This document shows positions 1 through 7,869 of a DNA stretch of 64,000 bases, one piece after another. The stretch comes from Glutamicibacter protophormiae. GTDB lineage: Bacteria > Actinomycetota > Actinomycetes > Actinomycetales > Micrococcaceae. The DNA lies in the NCBI RefSeq assembly GCF_014647495.1, contig NZ_BMPH01000001.1, forward strand, positions 372,001 to 436,000. The letters are read 5' to 3'. Every line of letters starts with the position of its first letter. The stretch's first letter is position 1. Made by a program: the position numbers and the translations under genes. The notes beneath the pieces were generated by a model. It had not been told where the DNA came from, ran no database searches, and saw only the letters and a list, made by a program, of their open reading frames with translations.

Positions 1-680
1 TACACCGGGCCGGTGTGCAACGGGGTGACGATACGTGGATCGAACATGTGGCGAGGTGCATCGGCATCGCCTGCATGAGGCCCGGTGCCGGTGACAATGG
101 TGCCCATGATGATGGCGATGCTCGCCAAGAGCAGCACCAGGGTGCCGACCTGCGCAATGGCCTTGCTGGTGGCCGGTGCCTCGTCGTGCTTGAGTTCGCG
201 GCGGGTGCGGTTGACCAGGATGGTGGCCAAAGCGACCAGCGACGCGGAAAGCAGGAAGTGGAGCGAGACAACCCAGGGGTTCAAGCTGGTGAGGACGGTA
301 ATGCCGCCGATGACGCCCTGGCCGGGGATGCCGATCAGCAGCACCAGACCCAGCTTGTACAAGGTGGTGTGGGACTTGCGCATGTTCCAGATCGAAACCA
401 GAAAAGCGATGGCGATGACCAGCAGGACGAAGGTCAGCAGGCGGTTGCCGAATTCGATCAGGCCGTGGATTCCCATCTCGGGAACCGGGGTCATGGAGCC
501 GGGCACGCAGTTCGGCCACTGCGAGCAGCCCAGGCCGGATTTGGTCAGGCGTACTGCGCCACCGGTGACAATGATGCCAATCTGGGAGATCAATGATGCG
601 ATCGCCAGACCGTGAACGAGGCGGGTTACCTTCGTTGGCAGCTTGTCGGCCCAGCTCTTGGCGGCTAGGTCTGAAGACAT
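1..680 (-). CDS. ctaA: Heme A synthase CtaA (COX15 family), partial
   Basis: This integral membrane protein oxidises the C8 methyl of heme O to make heme A for aa3-type cytochrome oxidase. The start is ATG at 680 (MSSDLAAKSW). The first 226 residues are visible and the gene runs off the left edge, so the C-terminal half is missing. Several hydrophobic helices can be read. Between the first two lies the loop motif GLGCSQWPNC, matching the conserved cysteine pair of the CtaA extracytoplasmic loop, followed by GIHGLIEFGNRLL at the start of helix 2, a CtaA signature. It lies 31 bp downstream of an ABC exporter on the same strand and is probably co-transcribed; the same neighbourhood occurs in mycobacteria (Rv1456c next to suf). 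The family call is firm. Confidence 0.93.
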   Translation of the reverse strand, partial: MSSDLAAKSWADKLPTKVTRLVHGLAIASLISQIGIIVTGGAVRLTKSGLGCSQWPNCVPGSMTPVPEMGIHGLIEFGNRLLTFVLLVIAIAFLVSIWNMRKSHTTLYKLGLVLLIGIPGQGVIGGITVLTSLNPWVVSLHFLLSASLVALATILVNRTRRELKHDEAPATSKAIAQVGTLVLLLASIAIIMGTIVTGTGPHAGDADAPRHMFDPRIVTPLHTGPV

Positions 681-711
681 GAAAATCATCCCTTTTGGCT
701 TGGTGTGGTGG

Positions 712-1473
712 TTAGTTCCATTTGAACTTCTTGATGGCCGCGAACGAGCCGGCAACGGCCCAGAGCACCAGGAAGATCAGTCCGGGAAAGTTGAAGTGCC
801 CGTTGATCAGGGCATCGCGCATGGCATCGCCCAGCGCCGCGGATGGCAGTGCACTCAGCGTGGGCTGCAACCATTCCGGTGCCATGCTCAGCGGGTAGAG
901 GACGCCGCCGGCGCCCGCGAGCAGGATCCAGGCGAGGTTGGTGATGGCCAGCGTCGCCTCCGGGCGCACAGTGCCTGCGATCAGCAGGCCCAGAGAGGTG
1001 AACGCCGCCGCGCCCAGGAGCAGGAAGAGAATCCCCGGGATGATGCCCCATGGATTCGGTTGCCAGCCAAGCAGCAGCGCTACGGCGCTGATCAACACAA
1101 CTTGGATGAGCAGCACGGTCAACACGGCGATGACCTTGCCGAAAATCAGCCCTGTCTTGCCCAGCGGGGTGGTGGAGAACATTCTGAGAACACCATAGCG
1201 GCGGTCGAATCCGGTGCCGATGCCCTGGCCGGTAAATGCGGTGGAAATGACGCACAGCGCCAGGACTCCGGGGACCGCGGCATCAATGGTGCGCTCTGCA
1301 ATATCCGAAATCAGATCCGTGAAAGTCAGGACAAAGAGTGCAATCATCGGCATGACCACAGCCAGGATCAGCTGCTCGCCATTGCTGAGCATCTGGATCG
1401 CTTCATACTTGCCCTGGACCAGGATGCGCTTGAGCGGGGAAACCGCATTGGATTCGGTGCTGACCTGGGTCAT
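712..1473 (-). CDS. ABC-2 type transporter permease (DrrB-like)
   Basis: A 253-residue membrane protein with about six hydrophobic segments starting near residue 35. A short cytoplasmic N-terminus and the spacing of helices fit the ABC-2 exporter permease family. The ATG start overlaps the stop of the upstream ATP-binding gene by 4 bp (ATGA), which implies translational coupling and one transporter complex. The substrate is not evident. In mycobacteria the matching pair (Rv1457c/Rv1458c) also sits between ctaA and sufR, with no firmly known substrate. Possible roles are export of a lipid or drug, or a part in cytochrome maturation; the last is only a guess from the ctaA context. Confidence 0.88.
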   Translation of the reverse strand: MTQVSTESNAVSPLKRILVQGKYEAIQMLSNGEQLILAVVMPMIALFVLTFTDLISDIAERTIDAAVPGVLALCVISTAFTGQGIGTGFDRRYGVLRMFSTTPLGKTGLIFGKVIAVLTVLLIQVVLISAVALLLGWQPNPWGIIPGILFLLLGAAAFTSLGLLIAGTVRPEATLAITNLAWILLAGAGGVLYPLSMAPEWLQPTLSALPSAALGDAMRDALINGHFNFPGLIFLVLWAVAGSFAAIKKFKWN

Positions 1474-2426
1474 GCCTGTTCCTCCTTCTGCGCAAACTCA
1501 AGGAATACATCTTCCAGGCTGCGTGACTGCAAGTTCAATTGGGTTGGCAGGATCGACTCCCTGGCCCACCAGCTGGTCAGCCAATTCAGGTGCTCGGGGG
1601 AGTTGACTCCGTCCAAGCGGTACTGGCCGGCAGAGGTCTCCGTGAGGTACAGGCCAAGCGGTGGCTGTGGGAGCGCCAAACCGGCCTCGGCGCTGAAAGA
1701 GACAGGCCGGGCATCGTGGCCCTCCTGGGCCCGGGCGATGAGCTCCGAGACGGTGCCCTGGGCAACCGTGCAGCCCTTGTCGATGATGTAGACATAGTCG
1801 CTCAGGCGCTGCGCATCATCCATGAGGTGCGTAGTCAGCACAATTGCCTTGCCAGCGTCACGCAGCTCCGAGATCAGGTCGAAGACCACCTGCCGGGACT
1901 GGGGATCCAGTCCGGCGCTCGGTTCATCGAGGAACAGCACGTCGGGGTTTCCGGCCAAAGCCAAGGCCAAGGCCACACGCTGTTTCTGGCCTCCCGAGAG
2001 GCGGCGAATGGTGCGCGATCCGAAGGAATTCAGATCGAGGCGCTCGACGAGGGCATCGATATCCACCGGATCTCTGTAGAGCGAAGCGACATGACGCAGG
2101 AGCGGCACGGGGCGCATCGACGGGGGAAGACCGCCGTCCTGCAGCATCACGCCGACCCGGGCGCGAAGGTCCGGATTGTCCCCGTAGGGGTCCTGTCCCA
2201 GAAGCTCGATGGAGCCGCCATCGGGGCGCATCAAGCCCTGCGCGCAGGCCAGGGTCGTGGACTTGCCGGCACCGTTGGAGCCCAGCAGGGTGGTGATTTG
2301 TCCCGGGTAGGCCTTGAGTGAGACCGACTCGAGGACTCGCAGCATGCGATTATCCAAGGCCGGAACTGGACCTAAATCTTTGGCCAGCTCATTTATGACG
2401 AGGCTGGGGGTAACAGAAGACACCAC
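1470..2426 (-). CDS. ABC transporter ATP-binding protein (DrrA-like)
   Basis: A 318-residue ABC ATPase. Walker A is LGSNGAGKST near residue 50, the signature RLSGGQKQRV near 143, Walker B VLFLDEPSAGLD near 163, and the switch His lies in TTHLMDD. The C-terminal 100 residues are the extension usual for DrrA/NatA-type exporters. It forms the exporter with the overlapping permease at 712. Start: GTG at 2426, with a second in-frame GTG next to it; no Shine-Dalgarno sequence is visible, but TAGAAT on the minus strand at 2430-2435 would be a -10 box giving a leaderless mRNA. The gene diverges from sufR. Confidence 0.92.
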   Translation of the reverse strand: MVSSVTPSLVINELAKDLGPVPALDNRMLRVLESVSLKAYPGQITTLLGSNGAGKSTTLACAQGLMRPDGGSIELLGQDPYGDNPDLRARVGVMLQDGGLPPSMRPVPLLRHVASLYRDPVDIDALVERLDLNSFGSRTIRRLSGGQKQRVALALALAGNPDVLFLDEPSAGLDPQSRQVVFDLISELRDAGKAIVLTTHLMDDAQRLSDYVYIIDKGCTVAQGTVSELIARAQEGHDARPVSFSAEAGLALPQPPLGLYLTETSAGQYRLDGVNSPEHLNWLTSWWARESILPTQLNLQSRSLEDVFLEFAQKEEQA

Positions 2427-2547
2427 AGCATTCTACGTCATGTCGAACTCTCGAGCTTGAGTGGTTCGTCACCATCGCTTCAGTTGTCAGCGCCAACGCG
2501 AGAGAATTGAAGATGTTAGAAGCAGGTCAAAAACCGCGAATCTACAA

Positions 2548-2563
2548 GGCGGGAAAGCCCGCC
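2548..2563. other. Small GC-rich hairpin upstream of the suf promoter
   Basis: GGCGGG (2548-2553), loop AAAG, CCCGCC (2558-2563) forms a perfect 6-bp stem. It has no T-run, so it is unlikely to be a terminator. It lies next to the candidate SufR operator, in the gap between the divergent ABC exporter and sufR. Its role is unknown. Confidence 0.4.
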
Positions 2564-2565
2564 CT

Positions 2566-2589
2566 TAGTAAGTCCTTCCTTACTAGACT
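2566..2589 (+). promoter_or_regulatory. Candidate SufR operator overlapping the suf promoter
   Basis: A perfect 7-bp inverted repeat, TAGTAAG (2566-2572) and CTTACTA (2579-2585) with a 6-bp spacer, is followed directly by TAGACT (2584-2589), a good actinobacterial -10 box. An alternative -10 is TATACG at 2601-2606. The sufR start is only about 30 bp further on. The symmetry and its overlap with the promoter suit autorepression by SufR, as known for SufR in cyanobacteria and mycobacteria. The arm sequence is not the mycobacterial one, so the protein-DNA pairing is an inference. Confidence 0.55.
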
Positions 2590-2618
2590 GATCGCGAAAA
2601 TATACGCATGATTGTGTT

Positions 2619-3404
2619 GTGTATTCATCTAATTCAAACTCAGTGAGTAGCTCGACCAGTGCCGTCGCCGGTGCTGCGGGTGATACAGAGGAACGCACGC
2701 GCGACCGGGTCCTGAACGCAGTTCTCGAAGATGGACCGGTCAGTGCGGCCGAGCTTGGCAGCAAGCTTGGCTTCACGCCCGCGGCGGTCCGCCGTCACCT
2801 TGATGCCCTGTCCAAGGCGGGGCTCGTCGAAGTAAAGCTCGTGGCCAACCAGAAAACGGGTGCTGGACGCCCGTCCCGCAGATATGTGCTTTCGCACCGA
2901 GGGCAAGCCAAGCTCGGCAACGATTACTTGGAAATCGCCACCGATGCGCTAAAGGTGCTCGGTGAAGCTGCCGGCGAGGACGCGATCCGCAAGTTTGCCC
3001 GCGATCGGTTTGCGGCCATGGAGGACCGCTACGCCAAGGCCTTGGCCGGCGTGGAAGGTCTGGAAGCCAGGGCTGACGTTTTGAGCGAACTGCTCAGCAC
3101 GGACGGCTTTGTCGGGTACACCCGCAAGGTCGACACCAAGGTGGCTACGGCCCTGATGCATAGCGTCCAGCTCTGCCAGGGGCACTGCCCAATACAAGAC
3201 TTGGCACGGGAGTTTCCGGTGTTTTGCGACATGGAAACCGAAATGTTCGCCCGCTTGATCGGGGTTGATGTGCGTAGGCTCTCAACCCTGGCCGGAGGCG
3301 GACACGTGTGCACGACCCACATCCCAGTGGGGCGTGAAAAGGCGCCAATGCGCGCCGAGAAGAGAACTCGAATTCAGTTCACGAAGCAGGAGAGGCCGCG
3401 ATGA
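2619..3404 (+). CDS. sufR: SufR-type Fe-S-sensing transcriptional regulator
   Basis: SufR proteins repress the suf operon when their Fe-S cluster is intact. The N-terminal winged helix (about residues 25-90) contains [20 protein letters not shown] and the wing GAGRPSRRY typical of the family. The C-terminal half carries four cysteines: two in CQGHC, one in FPVFCDM and one in GHVCTTH, suitable for cluster ligation. The start is uncertain: GTG at 2619 (261 aa) or GTG at 2643 (253 aa). Neither has a clear ribosome site, so the message may be nearly leaderless. The stop overlaps the sufB start by 4 bp. The mycobacterial counterpart is Rv1460. Confidence 0.9.
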   Translation: MYSSNSNSVSSSTSAVAGAAGDTEERTRDRVLNAVLEDGPVSAAELGSKLGFTPAAVRRHLDALSKAGLVEVKLVANQKTGAGRPSRRYVLSHRGQAKLGNDYLEIATDALKVLGEAAGEDAIRKFARDRFAAMEDRYAKALAGVEGLEARADVLSELLSTDGFVGYTRKVDTKVATALMHSVQLCQGHCPIQDLAREFPVFCDMETEMFARLIGVDVRRLSTLAGGGHVCTTHIPVGREKAPMRAEKRTRIQFTKQERPR

Positions 3405-4861
3405 CGGATCAGATTGCACAGGAGTCTGCAGACCCAGGTGTAATTTCCGAGATTCTGGAAAAGAACCCTGAACTCCAGGGAATCGGTAATTACGAATACG
3501 GCTGGGCCGACAAGAACGACGCCGGAGCCAACGCGCGCCGCGGTGTCGACAAGGATGTAGTAGCTAACATCTCCGCTCTGAAGAACGAGCCGGAATGGAT
3601 GCTGAACCTTCGCCAGAAGGCACTGAAGTACTTCGACCGCAAGCCGATGCCAACCTGGGGTCCAGACCTCTCGGGCATCGACTTCGACAACATCAAGTAC
3701 TTCGTGCGTTCCACCGAGAAGCAGGCCACCAGCTGGGAAGACCTGCCCGAGGACATCAAGAACACCTACGACAAGCTGGGTATCCCGGAGGCTGAGAAGC
3801 AGCGTCTGGTTTCCGGCGTTGCCGCGCAGTACGAGTCCGAGGTCGTCTACCACCAGCTGCGCGAGGACCTTGAGGCCCAGGGCGTCATCTTCCTGGATAC
3901 CGACACCGGCCTGAAGGAACACGAAGACATCTTCAAGGAGTACTTCGGTTCGGTCATCCCGGCTGGCGACAACAAGTTCGCTTCGCTGAACACCGCTACC
4001 TGGTCCGGCGGTTCCTTCGTGTACGTCCCGAAGGGCGTCCACGTGGAGATCCCGCTGCAGGCCTACTTCCGCATCAACACGGAAAACATGGGCCAGTTCG
4101 AGCGCACGCTGATCATCGCCGATGAGGGCTCCTACGTCCACTACATCGAAGGTTGCACCGCGCCGATCTACCAGTCGGACTCGCTGCACTCCGCAGTGGT
4201 CGAGATCATCGTGAAGAAGAACGCCCGCGTTCGCTACACCACGATCCAGAACTGGTCGAACAACGTGTACAACCTGGTGACCAAGCGCGCCGTCTGCGAA
4301 GAGGGCGCGACCATGGAATGGGTCGATGGCAACATCGGCTCCAAGGTCACCATGAAGTACCCGGCCGTCTACCTGGTCGGCGAGCACGCCAAGGGCGAGA
4401 CCCTGTCCATCGCCTTTGCCGGCGAGGGCCAGCACCAGGACACCGGTTCGAAGATGGTCCACATCGCCCCGAACACCTCCAGCGCCATCGTGGCCAAGTC
4501 GGTGGCCCGCAACGGCGGCCGCTCGGCATACCGCGGCCTGGTCCAGGTGCAGGAAGGCGCCAAGGGCACCAAGAACTCGGTCGTCTGCGACGCGCTGCTG
4601 GTTGACCAGATTTCGCGTTCGGATACCTACCCGTACATCGACGTCCGCGAGGACGACGTGACCATGGGCCATGAGGCAACCGTGTCCCGCGTTTCCGAGG
4701 AACAGCTGTTCTACCTGCAGTCCCGCGGTCTGGCCGAGGATGAAGCCATGGCAATGATCGTGCGCGGCTTCGTCGAGCCGATCGCGCGCGAACTGCCAAT
4801 GGAGTACGCGCTGGAACTGAACCGCCTTATTGAACTTCAGATGGAAGGATCGGTCGGCTAA
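3401..4861 (+). CDS. sufB: Fe-S cluster assembly scaffold SufB
   Basis: SufB is the scaffold subunit of the SufBC2D complex on which Fe-S clusters are built. The 486 residues give full length. The beta-helix core carries [20 protein letters not shown] and [13 protein letters not shown], and the C-terminal SufBD domain contains the conserved Cys of [10 protein letters not shown] and the motif [20 protein letters not shown]. There is no intein, unlike the M. tuberculosis orthologue. The start is ATG 3401 with AGGAGA 7 bp upstream, overlapping the sufR stop. It is the second gene of the operon and is followed after 2 bp by sufD. Confidence 0.97.
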   Translation: MTDQIAQESADPGVISEILEKNPELQGIGNYEYGWADKNDAGANARRGVDKDVVANISALKNEPEWMLNLRQKALKYFDRKPMPTWGPDLSGIDFDNIKYFVRSTEKQATSWEDLPEDIKNTYDKLGIPEAEKQRLVSGVAAQYESEVVYHQLREDLEAQGVIFLDTDTGLKEHEDIFKEYFGSVIPAGDNKFASLNTATWSGGSFVYVPKGVHVEIPLQAYFRINTENMGQFERTLIIADEGSYVHYIEGCTAPIYQSDSLHSAVVEIIVKKNARVRYTTIQNWSNNVYNLVTKRAVCEEGATMEWVDGNIGSKVTMKYPAVYLVGEHAKGETLSIAFAGEGQHQDTGSKMVHIAPNTSSAIVAKSVARNGGRSAYRGLVQVQEGAKGTKNSVVCDALLVDQISRSDTYPYIDVREDDVTMGHEATVSRVSEEQLFYLQSRGLAEDEAMAMIVRGFVEPIARELPMEYALELNRLIELQMEGSVG

Positions 4862-4863
4862 GA

Positions 4864-6144
4864 ATGTCGGAGACCACCACCCATATCCCGGAAGAGAAGT
4901 CGCGCATCGGCGCGCCATCGATCCCCGGTTTCACCGAAGAGGGCGAGAACCTCTCGCCGATCAACGACAACGATGGCTCGCCGCTGGGCGGTGCGTCGTC
5001 GAAGGCGCACAGCCACGGCGGCGGAGTCGGCGTTCCCGACTCCTCCCGTGCCGGCCGCCTGACCAGCTACAAGGTCGAGGACTTCGCCAAGCTGACCGGC
5101 CGCGAAGAAGACTGGCGCTTCACCCCGCTCAAGCGGCTGAAGGGCCTGCACACCGACGAGCTGACCGGCGCCGCGCCGAAGGTCGAGCTGACCGGCAGCG
5201 ATGCCGTGGTGCTGACCGAGGTGGCCGCCGATGACGTGCTCAACGGCATTGCGCACACCCCGGACGACCGTGTGTCGGCCAATGCCTGGAAGTACGCTTC
5301 CAGCACCCAGGTCGTCACCGTGCCGAAGGGCGCCGAAGGCGTGCAGGCTACCCTGCGCATCACCGGCGAATCGATGGATGCCGCGGCGCAGCACATCATC
5401 GTGGTTGCCGAGGAGAATACCGAAGCGACCATCATCCTGGACCACGTCGGCTCCGCCGTGCTGGCGCAGAACGTGGAATTCGATGTCCGCGCCGATGCCC
5501 GCCTGACCGTGATCTCCCTGCAGGCCTGGGAGAATGACGCCGTTCATGCTTCCTCGCAGCAGGCGCTGGTTGCCCAGGGCGCCTCGTTCAAGCACATCGT
5601 CGTCACCTTCGGCGGCGACCTGGTGCGCGTGAACCCGTCGGCACGCTTCACCGGCGAACGCGCCGAGATCGAGCTGTACGGACTGTACTTCGCGGACGCC
5701 GGCCAGCACCTGGAGCACCGCCTGTTCGTTGACCACGCCGTGGCCAACTGCAAGTCCAACGTGCTCTACAAGGGTGCCCTGCAGGGCAAGGACGCGCACA
5801 CCGTATGGGTTGGCGACGTGCTGATCCAGAAGGCAGCCGTGGGCACCGACTCCTACGAGGCCAACCGCAACCTGGTGCTCACCGACGGCGCCCGCGCCGA
5901 CTCGGTGCCGAACCTGGAAATCGAAACCGGCCTGATCGACGGTGCGGGTCACGCATCGACCACCGGCCGCTTCGATGACGAGCACCTGTTCTACCTGATG
6001 GCCCGCGGCATCGATGAGAAGACCGCACGCCGACTGGTGGTTCGCGGCTTCCTGAACGAAATCGTTCAGCAGATCGGTGACGAGGCTCTGCAGGAGCGCT
6101 TGACCGAAACCATCGAAATGGAATTGGCTGCGACTGAGAACTAG
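4864..6144 (+). CDS. sufD: Fe-S cluster assembly protein SufD
   Basis: SufD pairs with SufB and SufC and is needed for iron entry into the scaffold. At 426 residues it is of normal length. The first 60 residues are polar, variable and rich in Gly/His (KAHSHGGGVGVPD). EDWRFTPLKRLKGL near residue 80 is the usual SufD N-terminal motif. The C-terminus has the shared SufBD signature RFDDEHLFYLMARGIDE and ARRLVVRGFLNEI. The start ATG is 2 bp after the sufB stop, so translation is coupled. sufC follows after 46 bp. Confidence 0.96.
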   Translation: MSETTTHIPEEKSRIGAPSIPGFTEEGENLSPINDNDGSPLGGASSKAHSHGGGVGVPDSSRAGRLTSYKVEDFAKLTGREEDWRFTPLKRLKGLHTDELTGAAPKVELTGSDAVVLTEVAADDVLNGIAHTPDDRVSANAWKYASSTQVVTVPKGAEGVQATLRITGESMDAAAQHIIVVAEENTEATIILDHVGSAVLAQNVEFDVRADARLTVISLQAWENDAVHASSQQALVAQGASFKHIVVTFGGDLVRVNPSARFTGERAEIELYGLYFADAGQHLEHRLFVDHAVANCKSNVLYKGALQGKDAHTVWVGDVLIQKAAVGTDSYEANRNLVLTDGARADSVPNLEIETGLIDGAGHASTTGRFDDEHLFYLMARGIDEKTARRLVVRGFLNEIVQQIGDEALQERLTETIEMELAATEN

Positions 6145-6190
6145 TCAGTACCTGTCTTCATCAGCTTTTTAGAAAGAAACGGAACGACGT

Positions 6191-6949
6191 ATGTCTACTC
6201 TGGAAATCAAGGACCTGCACGTCTCGATCGACACCGAGCAGGGCTCCAAGGAAATCCTCAAGGGTGTAACCCTGACCATCAACACCAATGAGACCCACGC
6301 AATCATGGGCCCCAACGGTTCGGGCAAGTCCACCTTGGCTGCCACCATCGCCGGACACCCGCGCTACAACGTCACCAGCGGCACCATCACCCTCGATGGT
6401 GAAGACGTGCTGGAGATGAGCGTTGACGAGCGCGCCAAGGCGGGCCTGTTCCTGGCCATGCAGTACCCGGTCGAGGTCCCGGGTGTGACCATGACCAACT
6501 TCCTGCGCACCGCCAAGACCGCGATCGACGGCGAAGCCCCGAAGCTGCGTACCTGGACCAAGGACGTCAAGGAAGCCATGGGCAAGCTGAAGATCGACGC
6601 CGACTTCGCACAGCGCAACGTGAACGAGGGCTTCTCGGGCGGCGAGAAGAAGCGCGTCGAGATCCTGCAGCTGGAACTGTTCAAGCCGAAGTTCGCCGTG
6701 CTGGATGAGACCGACTCCGGCCTGGACGTCGACGCATTGAAGATCGTCTCCGAGGGTGTCAACCGCGCCCAGAACGAGAACCAGATGGGCACCCTGCTGA
6801 TCACCCACTACACCCGCATCCTGCGCTACATCAAGCCGGACTTCGTGCACGTGTTCGTGGATGGCAAGATCGCTGAACAGGGCGGCCCGGAGCTCGCCGA
6901 CCGCCTGGAAGAAGAAGGCTACGACCGCTTCCTGAACGTCAACGCCTAG
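6191..6949 (+). CDS. sufC: Fe-S cluster assembly ATPase SufC
   Basis: SufC is the cytoplasmic ABC-type ATPase that drives SufB-SufD rearrangement. It has 252 residues. Walker A is GPNGSGKST (about residues 40-48), the Q-loop region FLAMQYPVEVPGV is the SufC-specific form, the signature is FSGGEKKRVEILQ, and Walker B is AVLDETDSGLD. The H-loop is LLITHYTRIL. A spaced purine-rich site (AGAAAGAAACGGAA) precedes ATG 6191. It has no membrane partner, as expected for this family. It is followed 14 bp later by the sufT-like gene. Confidence 0.97.
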   Translation: MSTLEIKDLHVSIDTEQGSKEILKGVTLTINTNETHAIMGPNGSGKSTLAATIAGHPRYNVTSGTITLDGEDVLEMSVDERAKAGLFLAMQYPVEVPGVTMTNFLRTAKTAIDGEAPKLRTWTKDVKEAMGKLKIDADFAQRNVNEGFSGGEKKRVEILQLELFKPKFAVLDETDSGLDVDALKIVSEGVNRAQNENQMGTLLITHYTRILRYIKPDFVHVFVDGKIAEQGGPELADRLEEEGYDRFLNVNA

Positions 6950-6963
6950 TTAGGAAAGTTCCC

Positions 6964-7308
6964 ATGAGCGAAGCTACGGAACAGAGCAAGGGTTCCACGA
7001 CTACTCCGCTGGAGGATGTCGAGGAAGCGCTGAAGGACGTCATCGACCCGGAACTCGGCGTCAACATTGTCGACCTGGGGCTGCTGTACGGGCTGAAGTA
7101 CGCCGAAGACGGTGTGCTGATCCTGGACCTCACCCTGACCACCGCTGCCTGCCCGCTGACCGACATCATCGAGGAGCAGGTGGCCTCGGCACTGGAGAGC
7201 GTCGTCGACGAGCACCGGTTGAACTGGGTCTGGATGCCGCCTTGGGGTCCGGAACGCATCACCGATGACGGCCGCGACCAGATGCGGGCCCTCGGGTTCA
7301 ACATCTAG
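6964..7308 (+). CDS. sufT: MIP18/DUF59 iron-sulfur assembly factor (SufT-like), copy 1
   Basis: A 114-residue protein of the MIP18 (DUF59) family, which helps Fe-S maturation by an ill-defined route. VIDPELGVNIVDLGLLYGL is the family signature and AACPL carries the conserved reactive Cys. GGAAAG precedes ATG 6964. It ends the SUF operon, with a strong terminator at 7325. In mycobacteria a desulfurase gene and sufU lie between sufC and this gene; here there are only 14 bp. A second copy, about three-quarters identical by eye over the last 101 residues, lies at 7525. Confidence 0.92.
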   Translation: MSEATEQSKGSTTTPLEDVEEALKDVIDPELGVNIVDLGLLYGLKYAEDGVLILDLTLTTAACPLTDIIEEQVASALESVVDEHRLNWVWMPPWGPERITDDGRDQMRALGFNI

Positions 7309-7324
7309 TCCAAGCCAAGCCTCG

Positions 7325-7363
7325 AAGGGCGCCGCAGGAATTTCGATTCCTGCGGCGCCCTTT
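7325..7363 (+). terminator. Terminator of the SUF operon
   Basis: A perfect 16-bp stem (7326-7341 with 7346-7361) closed by the stable TTCG tetraloop and followed by TTT. It separates the SUF operon from the second sufT-like copy. Confidence 0.9.
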
Positions 7364-7524
7364 GCCGTTGGCTCCACGGGCTTTGCCGGCGGACGGCGCC
7401 GGCAGAGGAACGGCTGATTTCGACTGAGTGGGACTGGAGGTAGCCAGCGGCTCGAAATCGTGCGTATAGTTCCCTGTATTCCAGTTAGGGATACCTCACT
7501 CACAGTGCAACAGGGGAGAGAATC

Positions 7525-7869
7525 GTGACAGAAACGACGCACGCGGCCGCAACGCTGGTTGCCAAGCCCATCGAGGACATCGAAGAAGCCCTGCGGGATG
7601 TCATCGACCCGGAACTCGGCGTGAACATCGTCGACCTGGGGCTCGTGTACGGGTTGCGCTTCGCCGAGGACGGCGCCCTGGAGATCGACATCACGCTGAC
7701 CAGCGCGGCCTGCCCGCTGACCCCGGTCATCGAGGACCAGGTGGAAAACGCCTTGCAGAGCCTCGTCGAGTCCTACCGGCTGAACTGGGTCTGGATGCCG
7801 CCATGGAGCCCCGAACACATCACCGAAGACGGCCGCGACCAGATGCGCGCGCTCGGCTTCAACCTCTAA
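7525..7869 (+). CDS. MIP18/DUF59 iron-sulfur assembly factor (SufT-like), copy 2
   Basis: A paralogue of the gene at 6964, also 114 residues with no indels. The core VIDPELGVNIVDLGL, AACPL and the C-terminal LNWVWMPPW and GRDQMRALGFN are kept, while the first 14 residues are unrelated. The start is GTG 7525 with GGGGAGAG 5 bp upstream. It lies behind the SUF terminator, so it needs its own promoter; GTATAGT near 7464 and the repeat TCCCT/AGGGA (7471-7475, 7487-7491) are candidate signals. The stop overlaps the end of the convergent thiolase gene by 4 bp. Separate control suggests a different use from copy 1, which is inference. Confidence 0.88.
   Translation: MTETTHAAATLVAKPIEDIEEALRDVIDPELGVNIVDLGLVYGLRFAEDGALEIDITLTSAACPLTPVIEDQVENALQSLVESYRLNWVWMPPWSPEHITEDGRDQMRALGFNL

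Noticed and set aside
3401-4861. Intein in SufB, as in M. tuberculosis
   Set aside because: SufB is 486 residues and continuous through the usual insertion regions.
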